Below, piece by piece: positions 57,603 through 64,000 of a stretch of DNA of 64,000 nucleotides (within the stretch, counting starts at the first letter, position 1; every line of letters begins with the position of its first letter). Under the pieces are notes generated by a model, which ran no database searches, was not told the DNA's origin, and saw only the letters and a program-made list of their open reading frames with translations. The stretch lies in contig NZ_JAIQLH010000021.1 of NCBI RefSeq assembly GCF_020037025.1, forward strand, positions 1-64,000, written 5' to 3'. Made by a program: the position numbers and the translations under genes. Origin of the DNA: Streptomyces huiliensis. GTDB lineage: Bacteria > Actinomycetota > Actinomycetes > Streptomycetales > Streptomycetaceae.

Positions 57603-57821
57603 TCACTCCATCCGGTGCGGATAGCGGACCTGATGCCCGGCCCGCCTCCGCCGGTACACCTCCGCCGCCTCCCCGTCCCCGCGTTGCCGGGCCGAGGTCT
57701 CGGCGGCGGTGTACCACCGGCAGGTCCCGCACTCGTGCGGCGCGGGGTTGGCCCGGGGCCCGCTCCAGTGCGGCATCGGCGGCAGCGGCGGCGGGTCCCA
57801 CATGGGTGGCGGCCCGCTCAC
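57603..57821 (-). CDS. small protein with CxxC motif
   Basis: A 72 aa protein with a Pro-rich start (SGPPPMWDPPPLPP) and a HECGTCRWY segment, of the zinc-ribbon or redox CxxC type but without a second pair. GTG 57821 overlaps the stop of the upstream gene (GTGA). It converges on the SUKH-like gene with a 2 nt gap. Function unknown. Confidence 0.65.
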   Translation of the reverse strand: MSGPPPMWDPPPLPPMPHWSGPRANPAPHECGTCRWYTAAETSARQRGDGEAAEVYRRRRAGHQVRYPHRME

Positions 57822-58060
57822 GAGGCGCCCTCCCGGGTGCCGCCGGTGACGACGAACGCCCAGGCCGGCACCCCGGCCCGCTCCCGTTCCTCCAACGTCG
57901 CCGGCCGCACCCGCCCCGGCTCGACCTCCCACTCCCGCCCGCCCCCGGGCGGCCGCAACTGCATCCGCGGCCCCCAGTGGTCCATCAGCTGCCCGACCTT
58001 CCCCCGCCGCGTGTCCGTCAGCCACGCACCGGGCCGGTAGCCGGCCCTTGATTGCTTCAT
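57818..58060 (-). CDS. small conserved Streptomyces-type protein
   Basis: An 80 aa protein (MKQSRAGYRPGAWLTD...) with the pattern DTRRGKVGQLMDHWGP...LRPPGGGREWEVEP, which I recognise from small proteins that often sit beside XRE/DUF397 pairs in Streptomyces. Translationally coupled to the next gene (57603-57821). Divergent from the XRE gene. Function unknown. Confidence 0.7.
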   Translation of the reverse strand: MKQSRAGYRPGAWLTDTRRGKVGQLMDHWGPRMQLRPPGGGREWEVEPGRVRPATLEERERAGVPAWAFVVTGGTREGAS

Positions 58061-58193
58061 GCGTTCGACCCTTCGTGGTGTTCCGCTCTTCGCGAGCGGG
58101 CATCAACCATGCGGCTTAGACTCCACCTCCACGGCCCGCCTGAACAGGCCGTTTCCGATTCCAAAAGTGCTTGGAATAAGGGGAGTTGAACAT

Positions 58194-59144
58194 ATGCTCG
58201 ATCGCTCACCCGGCGAACCGCTCTCCCCCGCCCGCCAGTTCGGCGAGGAAGTCAAGGCCGCCCGCGAGGCCCGCGGCTGGAGCCAGGAGCAACTCGCCGC
58301 GGCTCTGCACTGCGGCCAGCCGTACGTCAGCAAGGTCGAACGCGGCGAACAACTCGCGTCGGCGGCTTTCGCCGCGCAGTGCGACCGGGTCTTCGGGACG
58401 CCGGGCACGTACGCGCGCATGCGGCGACGCGCGGCGGACGCGGGGTATCCAATGTGGTTCATCCCGTTCGTACAGCTGGAACGCGAGGCGCGGGCCGTCT
58501 GCGACTACTCCAGGGTCTTCGTCTTGGGGATCCTTCAGACCCGGGAGTACGCCGAGGCCATTTTCCGCGCAGCTCACCCGGAGGAGACGGACGCCGAGAT
58601 CGCGGCGCGCGTGGAGGAACGCCTGCGGCGGCGAGAGGTATTCGACGGTCCCCAGCCTCCGTCGATGTGGGTGATCCTCCACGAGTCCGTACTGTGGTCC
58701 AACGTGGGCGGCCCCGACGTCATGCGGGCTCAGCTCGAATACCTGCTGGTGGCCGCGGAGTCACCCCACATCACGCTCCAGATTTTTCCGGCCACCGGAC
58801 CAACCCCGGCCCGGGGCAGCTCGTTTAGCCTGTTCATCAGGCAGGACAAGACCGACGTCCTATACGAGGAGACGTACACGCAGGGGCAGACGAACGAAGT
58901 GGCACAGATCGTCGCCGAAGCGCGTTCAGCCTTCGACAGGCTGCGCGCGGACGCACTGCCGCTCGATGACTCGCTGACCCTCATTCGGAACGTTATGGAG
59001 GCATACGCTCATGAGCACCCTCTACGACTTGTCGCACGCTATATGGACGAAGTCCAGCTACTGCGAGGGAAACAGCGGCCAATGCGTCGAATTCGCCCGA
59101 AACCTCGTACCGTCCTCCGGCACCGTCCCCGTCCGCGACAGTAA
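58194..59144 (+). CDS. XRE-family regulator (Scr1/DUF5753-type) with extended C-terminus
   Basis: A 316 aa protein with an N-terminal helix-turn-helix (about 16-60; WSQEQLAAALHCGQPYVSKVERG) and the DUF5753 domain. Relatives usually end at the start of the partner DUF397 gene with ...YRS then TGA overlapping its ATG. Here the frame passes that point and continues 46 residues through DUF397 sequence in another frame. One missing C near 59003 (TACGCTCATGA for TACCGCTCATGA) would explain it. ATG 58194 has GGGGAG 9-10 nt upstream. Confidence 0.85.
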   Translation: MLDRSPGEPLSPARQFGEEVKAAREARGWSQEQLAAALHCGQPYVSKVERGEQLASAAFAAQCDRVFGTPGTYARMRRRAADAGYPMWFIPFVQLEREARAVCDYSRVFVLGILQTREYAEAIFRAAHPEETDAEIAARVEERLRRREVFDGPQPPSMWVILHESVLWSNVGGPDVMRAQLEYLLVAAESPHITLQIFPATGPTPARGSSFSLFIRQDKTDVLYEETYTQGQTNEVAQIVAEARSAFDRLRADALPLDDSLTLIRNVMEAYAHEHPLRLVARYMDEVQLLRGKQRPMRRIRPKPRTVLRHRPRPRQ

Positions 59145-59220
59145 ACGCCCGACCGGGCGGGCGCTGGCCTTCCCCGCGCCCGCCTGGTCCGCGTTCGTCG
59201 CGAACGTCAAGGCAAGCTGA
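59011..59220 (+). CDS. DUF397 domain protein
   Basis: A 69 aa protein of the DUF397 family: WTKSSYCEGNSGQCVEFA, then VRDSKRPTGRALAFPAPAWSAFVANVK, the typical two blocks. It is the usual partner of Scr1-type XRE regulators and in S. coelicolor such pairs behave like toxin-antitoxin modules. It overlaps the extended XRE frame by 134 nt. Confidence 0.9.
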   Translation: MSTLYDLSHAIWTKSSYCEGNSGQCVEFARNLVPSSGTVPVRDSKRPTGRALAFPAPAWSAFVANVKAS

Positions 59221-59230
59221 ACCGAGCGGC

Positions 59231-59758
59231 TCAGGAAAGCCGGCGGCGCTTGTAATACGCGTAGGTCAGGGCCAGCACGATCGGCCCCCACAGCATGATG
59301 GGGCCGATGCATACGCGCGCGAGCAGTTCCCACCAGCCGTTAGTGAAGGGGACCTCTTCGAACCCGGGCACCCCGAACCAAGCGAGCGGCATCGGGTCCC
59401 ACAGGGCGACCAGGATGAGGCCGCCCAGGGTCCCCGGGACGACCGCGGCGAGCGGCGGTACCCGCCGGCCGCCGACGAACGGGACCCAGCGCGGGAAGAC
59501 CTCGCCCCAACCGCTCACCAGGCCCAGGGTGAGTACGGCCAGGGCCTCGGTGAGCACGCTCAGGCCCACCACGTACGGCGGGGCCCACCAGACGAACGGC
59601 GGGGCCGCCGGGTCGTCGGTGCCCATACGGAAGTCGACGGCGAACGGCAGCCGCCACAGGCAGTGCGGCAGCAGGATGAACGGCAGGGCCTTGGCGAGCC
59701 GCAGGGCCCAGGGCGGAACCGGGCGCTCGGTGCCGCCCAGAGGAATCTTGCTCAACAT
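59231..59758 (-). CDS. multi-pass membrane protein
   Basis: A 175 aa hydrophobic protein with about four transmembrane helices (roughly 20-40, 62-85, 100-120 and 140-165), ending in a basic KRRRLS tail. The chosen ATG at 59758 follows a GGTGGGAAG sequence; GTG 59767 is an alternative. It converges on DUF397 with a 10 nt gap. No family recognised. Confidence 0.65.
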   Translation of the reverse strand: MLSKIPLGGTERPVPPWALRLAKALPFILLPHCLWRLPFAVDFRMGTDDPAAPPFVWWAPPYVVGLSVLTEALAVLTLGLVSGWGEVFPRWVPFVGGRRVPPLAAVVPGTLGGLILVALWDPMPLAWFGVPGFEEVPFTNGWWELLARVCIGPIMLWGPIVLALTYAYYKRRRLS

Positions 59759-59839
59759 GCTTCCCACCGTCGTCGAGCCCCCGGCGACAGCACGTCGACC
59801 TCACGAGCGATCACGCTCCCCCGCGAGGGCCGTTCCGGT

Positions 59840-60964
59840 TCATCCTGGGGGCTGACAAGTCGCCGCCACCCCCTCCGGCCAGCGCAGCAGCACCAGTTCC
59901 GTGGTGAGCCCCGGGCCGAGGGCGAGGAGCAGGCCGTGGGAGCCGGGGGCGGGCGGGCCGTCGGGGGCGGTCAGGGTGCGGTGGAGGAGGTCCAGGACGG
60001 CGGCGGAGGAGAGGTTGCCGTACGCGGCCAGGGAGGCCCGGCTGTGGGCGAGGGCACCGGGCGGTGGGCAGAGGGCGCGCTCCAGAGCGTCGAGCGCCTT
60101 CGGGCCGCCGGGGTGGCGGATCCAGGCGGCGATGTCCGCCGTGGTCAGCCCATACGAGCCCAGAAGCCCGCGCACCTCGCCGGGCAGCAGCTTCTCCGCG
60201 GCGTCCGGGACGTCGGGGGCGAGGAAGACCGCGAGTCCGTCGGTCCCGAGGCGCATGCCCATCAGGTGCTCGGTGCCCGGGTGCGGGCGGCCGCGGGTCG
60301 TGATCAGCTCGGGCCCGGCGGCCCGCCGGGCGAGGTCGGCGCCGAGAAGGACGACGGCCGCCCCGCCGTCGCCGAACAGGCCGGTGGCCACCAGGTTGTC
60401 GACCGAGAGGCCGGCGCGCTGGAAGGTGAGGGAGCACAGCTCGACGGAGACGAGGACGGCCACCTCGCCGGGGTGGCCGCGTAGGTAGTCGTGGGCCCGC
60501 GCCAGCCCGGCGGCGCCGCCCGCGCAGCCCAGGCCGAACAGCGGCACGCGGGCCACCTGCCGCGGCAGGCCGACCCGTTGGACGAGGTCGACGTCGAAGG
60601 ACGGGACCGAGGCCCCGGTGGTCGTCGTGGTGAAGAGGGCCCCGACCTCGCCGGGCGCGACCCCCGCCGCCCGGAGGGCGCGGGTCGGCGCCTCCTGCCC
60701 CACCTCGCCGGCCACGGCGGACCACTTCCGGTTGCACGCGGTGACGGCACGCGGCGCGCGGTACTCGGCCGGCGGCCGGGCCAGGTTGCGGTACGCGATG
60801 CCCGAACGGGCGGCGAGGCCGCGGAACTTCTGGCGCACGGCCGCGTCGGCACCCTGGAAAGACCCGGCGAACACGGCGGCGATCTCCTCCTGCCGGTGCC
60901 GGTGGGGCGGTACGGCCACGGCCACGGAGGCCACCCGGGGCGCCGCCGGACACGCGTCACTCAT
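59840..60964 (-). CDS. type III polyketide synthase (chalcone synthase-like)
   Basis: Homodimeric thiolase-fold synthase that condenses malonyl-CoA units without a carrier protein. The 374 aa protein has the complete Cys-His-Asn triad: Cys147 in [11 protein letters not shown], His284 in [10 protein letters not shown] and Asn317 in YGNLSSA. The C-terminal GPG loop is [14 protein letters not shown] 60964 has GGAGGGTGAG upstream. No tailoring enzyme (for example the usual methyltransferase or cytochrome) lies beside it, so the product is unknown. Confidence 0.92.
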   Translation of the reverse strand: MSDACPAAPRVASVAVAVPPHRHRQEEIAAVFAGSFQGADAAVRQKFRGLAARSGIAYRNLARPPAEYRAPRAVTACNRKWSAVAGEVGQEAPTRALRAAGVAPGEVGALFTTTTTGASVPSFDVDLVQRVGLPRQVARVPLFGLGCAGGAAGLARAHDYLRGHPGEVAVLVSVELCSLTFQRAGLSVDNLVATGLFGDGGAAVVLLGADLARRAAGPELITTRGRPHPGTEHLMGMRLGTDGLAVFLAPDVPDAAEKLLPGEVRGLLGSYGLTTADIAAWIRHPGGPKALDALERALCPPPGALAHSRASLAAYGNLSSAAVLDLLHRTLTAPDGPPAPGSHGLLLALGPGLTTELVLLRWPEGVAATCQPPG

Positions 60965-61198
60965 CGATAACTCACCCTCCGTCGACGTCCCTTGACGGGT
61001 TCACCGTGACGCCGCCGTGCCGCCCGGGACAGAGCGTGCGGCAGGCGCGAGGGCGCACGGCGGGGCGGGGGGGGGAGAGAACGAGTCGCTTCCGGACGTC
61101 CGGGGAGGCGGTGCGGCCGGCGATGCGGGTGGGTATCCACGGGGAGCCGGCCACACCGTGGTCCGCACGCCGTGGTCCGGACGACGAAGGGACTCATC

Positions 61199-61612
61199 GT
61201 GATCGGCAATCGTGGCGCACGCGTCGCCCTGGGCTTCCTCGCCCTGCTGACGGCCGTCGCGGGCGGGATCCCCGCGGCGAAGGCCGATGGCCACTCCCGC
61301 GCACGGCTCTCCATGGACTGTACGGGCCAGGAGAACATCACCTACGGGCCGGGTCTCGGCCTCTCCTCCGCCGGCTCCGCCAAGGTCTCCGTGGACGGCA
61401 CCTACCACTGCCGGGACGGCTCGGGCCACACCAGCACCGCCACGTACCACACCGAGGGGAAGACCGGAGGCGGCTGCCTGCTCCTGTCCTGGAACCAGTC
61501 CAAGGAAGTCGGGGTGCCGGTAAGAACGCTGTCACCAGCCGCAAACGGCGGTGATCTTGCGGGGGTGTCACCCGTGTGGGTGAGTCCTGGGCCGTACGGC
61601 TGCGGTGGGTGA
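61199..61612 (+). pseudogene. secreted small protein, 3' end replaced by transposon remnant
   Basis: A signal peptide (GARVALGFLALLTAVAGGIPAAKA) and a small Cys-containing domain (MDCTGQENITYGPG...TYHCRDGSG...GGGCLLLSWNQSKE) read normally to about 61510. The remaining 34 codons look unrelated and lie in the sequence that precedes the Tn3-family transposase, so the original C-terminus is probably missing. GTG 61199 has AAGGGA 6 nt upstream. Function unknown. Confidence 0.6.
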
Positions 61613-61637
61613 AGCTCTGCGAGGACGATCGTCGATC

Positions 61638-63278
61638 GTGGCCCGTACTCCGCTGGACCTGGACGAACTCGTCGAGCGCTGGACGCTGTTGAAGGACGAG
61701 CAGGCGCTGGTGTCCGGCAAGCGTGGTGCGACACGGCTGGGCTTCGCCGTGCTGCTGAAGTTCTATTACGCAGTACGGCCGGTTTCCCCGGAATCGGGCG
61801 GAGCTGCCCGGTGAGGCCGTGGAGTTCGTCGCCCGGCAGGTGCAGGTTCCTGCCTCGGAGCTGGAGTCCTATGACTGGACGGGCCGCACGGTCGAGTACC
61901 ACCGTGCGCAGATCCGGGAGCACCTCGGCTTCCGTGAGTGCAGCGTCGCGGACGCGGAGAAGCTGACGGCGTATCTGGCCGAGCATGTCGCGCACAAGGA
62001 ACGCAGGCCCGAGCAGGTCCGGGAAGCGGTGCTGCGGACCGGCTGCCTGGACGCGGTCACCTCCGTCTCCGGCGGCGGAAGCCTCTCGCCGGAGGTGCTG
62101 GCCGAACGCCTGCTGCTGGTCATCCACGCGTACGGCACGAACACTGGGATCAAGGCCGTGGCATCCGGCGGCCACGGCCACACCGAGGACGAACTGCGCT
62201 ACGTACGGCGCCGGTACCTATCCGCCGAAGCGGCCCGCGCCATCGCCATCCAGATCGCGAACGCCACCTTCGCCGCCCGCAGCACCGAGCTGTGGGGCCA
62301 GGGCTCGACCGCGGTCGCCTCCGACTCCACCCATGTCCGCGCCTACGACCAGCACCTGTTCACGGAGTGGCACTCGCGCTACGGCGGCCGTGGGGTGCTC
62401 ATCTACTGGCACTTGAGAAGAAGTCCCTGGCCATCCACTCCCAGCTGATCAACTGCACCGCCTCCGAGGTCGCCGCGATGATCGAGGGCGCGATGCGGCA
62501 CGGCACCACCATGGACGTGGAGGCCAACTACACGGACTCGCATGGCCAGTCGGAAATCGGGGTTGGCATCACGAGGCTGCTGAACTTCGACCTGCTGCCG
62601 AGGATCAAGCGGATCAACAAGGTGAAGCTGTACCGGCCGGTGGCCGGCGAGCCGGACGCCTACCCGCAGCTGACCCCGGCGCTGACCCGCCCGATCCGCT
62701 GGGAACTCATCGCCCAGCAGTACGACCAGATGATCAAGTACGCCACCGCGATCCGGACCCGTACGGCGTCCACCGAGGCGATCCTGCGGCGCTTCACCCG
62801 TAACGCCTCCCACCCCACCTACGCGGCGATGCTGGAGGCCGGCCGTGCCCAGAAGACCATCTTCGTGGCCCGGTACCTGCGGCTTCGGGACCTCCAGCGG
62901 GAGATCGAGGAGGGCCTGAACGTCATGGAGTCCTCCAATGGCGCGAACTCCGTGATCGCCTACGGCAAGGGCGGGGAGATTGCCTCCAACCGGCGCGACG
63001 AGCAGGAGATGTTCGTGCTGTGCCTGCGGATTCTGCAATCGGCCCTGGTCTACGTGAACACCCTGATGCTCCAGGACATCCTCGGCGAACCCGAGTGGGC
63101 CGACCTCCTCACGCCTGCCGACCGGCGCGGCCTGACCCCGCTGTTCTGGTCACACGTCCGGCCCTACGGTGAGGTGAACCTCGACATGGGCGCACGCCTG
63201 AACCTTGCCGCCGTCACCGTGCCAGGACCTCGGGCGCCAGTGGACGCCGACGAGCAGCAGCCTGCCGGGAGCGAGTGA
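61638..63278 (+). pseudogene. Tn3-family transposase, three frames and an internal deletion
   Basis: Fragment 1 (GTG 61638 to about 61764) begins ARTPLDLDELVERWTLL, as DUF4158-type Tn3 transposases do. An extra T near 61761-61765 moves the frame; fragment 2 resumes GRFPRNRAELPGEAVEFVA and runs to RRPEQVREAVL, then jumps at about 62040-62090 to the C-terminal catalytic region (GTNTGIKAVASGGHGHTEDELR), losing several hundred residues. Near 62412 another base is missing, and fragment 3 (EKKSLAIHSQL to the stop at 63278) completes the end. The sum is about half of a normal 1000 aa enzyme; inactive. Confidence 0.88.
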
Positions 63279-63292
63279 GCCCGCGTACAGTC

Positions 63293-63337
63293 GAAGGGGC
63301 GGTCGAAGCCAGCTTCAATGGCTTCGACCGCCCCTTC
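63293..63337. terminator. long terminator hairpin after transposase remnant
   Basis: A perfect 19 bp stem, GAAGGGGCGGTCGAAGCCA and its complement, with a 7 nt loop, then GTTT. The strongest hairpin of the window. Confidence 0.9.
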
Positions 63338-63640
63338 GTTTCAGGCGGGTTGTGCGGGGCCGAACTCGCGATTGATCAAGGTGCCGGTGATGCGCCAACA
63401 CTCGGTCGTCACTCAGCGCGCCGAGTCGGCCTTCTCGTCTCGACGGCCGGCGCCACGCTCGCCCTGGTCCGTCGCCGGGCCAAGCGATCGGTGAGTCGAT
63501 CTACTTCGGCCAAAGTTCCAGCCGCCGGAGTAGGCGGACGTTTGCAGGGAGATGATGATCAGGCGATGGGGGTGAACCCGGTCGCGCGGGCGGTTCTCCT
63601 GATGATCCTGCCCGCAGAGCTACCGTCTTGGGGAGATCCG
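63338..63640. other. gap with no recognisable gene
   Basis: About 300 bp between the transposon terminator and the RTX gene. No frame with convincing coding bias, no transposon end and no clear promoter hexamer was found. It may hold further transposon debris. Confidence 0.4.
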
Positions 63641-64000
63641 TTGTCTGTGCACCGTCCGTCCGTCTGCTCCGTGTCGTGGAGGGCCACGCTCTCCGCCACC
63701 GCCGCCCTGGCTTCTGCATGCGGCCTGGTCATAGCGATACCCGGCCAGGCGTCGGCCGCCCCGTCGATCACCTGCACCGTCAACTTCGTCGAGGTGTCGG
63801 GGACGACGATCCACGGCACCAGCGGTGACGACACGATCCGCTGCGGGGAAGGCGTCGTGCGCGGTACGTCCGTCGAAGCCGGGGCCGGGAACGACACGAT
63901 CATCGTCCTGGGCGAGACCTCGTCGGGCACCCCGAGCGGCAACGGCCAGATCGGCAACGACGGGACCATCGACGGCGGCCCCGGCAACGACACCATCTTC
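63641..64000 (+). CDS. secreted RTX-repeat (calcium-binding) protein, partial
   Basis: An open frame from TTG 63641 (GTG 63647 is an alternative) to the window end, at least 120 codons. GGGGAG lies 6 nt upstream. A signal peptide (ATLSATAALASACGLVIAIPGQASA) is followed by repeats of the RTX nonapeptide type: GTSGDDTIRCGEG, AGAGNDTIIVLGE and GGPGNDTIF. Such repeats bind Ca2+ outside the cell and often accompany a C-terminal enzyme or adhesin domain, which would lie beyond the window. Confidence 0.75.
   Translation, partial: MSVHRPSVCSVSWRATLSATAALASACGLVIAIPGQASAAPSITCTVNFVEVSGTTIHGTSGDDTIRCGEGVVRGTSVEAGAGNDTIIVLGETSSGTPSGNGQIGNDGTIDGGPGNDTIF

Larger units (their letters stand above)
61510..63340 (+). 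mobile_element. Tn3-family transposon remnant
   Basis: The region holds a decayed Tn3-type transposase and a strong terminator; no resolvase and no terminal 38 bp inverted repeats were recognised. The left limit is where homology to the secreted protein seems to stop; the right limit is the terminator. Both are approximate. Confidence 0.65.

Noticed and set aside
61510..61640. Terminal inverted repeat of the Tn3 remnant
   Set aside because: No 38 bp sequence here was matched to a complementary one near 63280-63640 by eye, so the transposon ends are left undefined.

Overview
The window looks like chromosomal DNA of a Streptomyces or close relative: GC is very high, third codon positions are almost all G or C, GTG and TTG starts are common, start/stop overlaps of the GTGA and ATGA type are frequent, and the gene order matches the Streptomyces region that follows the division/cell-wall (dcw) cluster. 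No rRNA, tRNA or CRISPR array was seen. LAYOUT. 1-9300 (minus strand) is the 5' part of the dcw operon: rsmH, ftsL-like, ftsI, murE, murF, mraY, murD and the first codons of a probable ftsW. 9700-15300 (plus) carries a beta-carbonic anhydrase and a MoxR / DUF58 / transglutaminase trio. 15490-21900 holds a DUF3040 protein, a methyltransferase, a HEPN-type protein divergent from a TetR regulator, a DUF4126 membrane protein, a CrtI-like oxidoreductase and a membrane protein. 21940-30540 contains metF, a decayed locus resembling lasso-peptide biosynthesis (cyclase and ABC exporter pseudogenes), a lipoprotein, thiE, an Rv2175c-type DNA-binding protein, a FAD oxidoreductase, and thiO-thiS-thiG behind a TPP riboswitch. 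30850-39170 has a PASTA Ser/Thr kinase, endonuclease IV, a TrpE-TrpG fusion with a tryptophan attenuator, a class II DAHP synthase, the bfd/bfr iron-storage pair with an iron box, and a SUOX-like molybdoprotein. 39400-56700 has phosphofructokinase, a MacRS-like two-component system, an acyltransferase, an esterase, an ECF sigma factor with a CU044_5270-type partner, an EEP hydrolase, ROK glucokinase with a DUF5304 protein, an ArsA-like ATPase, an SRPBCC protein, a metallophosphoesterase, acyl-CoA synthetase, a GT87 mannosyltransferase-like protein and a PimB-like GT4. 56700-64000 looks accessory: a SUKH-like protein, an XRE/DUF397 pair, an orphan type III polyketide synthase, a secreted-protein gene broken by a Tn3-family transposase remnant, and an RTX-repeat secreted protein running off the end. 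HOW THE GENES WORK TOGETHER. Much of the window concerns the cell envelope: lipid II synthesis and septation (dcw), PASTA kinase signalling, phospholipid and mannoside synthesis, and acyl activation. The order rsmH...DUF3040...metF...Rv2175c...kinase...DAHP synthase...acyltransferase...ArsA-like...SRPBCC...fadD...GT87...pimB closely parallels M. tuberculosis Rv2163c-Rv2188c as I remember it, so this is an old actinobacterial block with Streptomyces insertions. Tryptophan, thiamine and iron genes have recognisable cis control. STRIKING NON-CODING STRUCTURE. Eight copies or partial copies of a roughly 110-220 bp element with inverted-repeat ends sit at gene 3' ends, six of them between convergent genes. 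A promoter overlapped by an MraZ-type triple repeat precedes rsmH although no mraZ is present. At least nine genes or leaders have a -10 hexamer 6-8 nt before the start codon, as expected for leaderless transcripts. In-frame tandem repeats lie in a membrane protein (48 bp) and a histidine kinase linker (9 bp).
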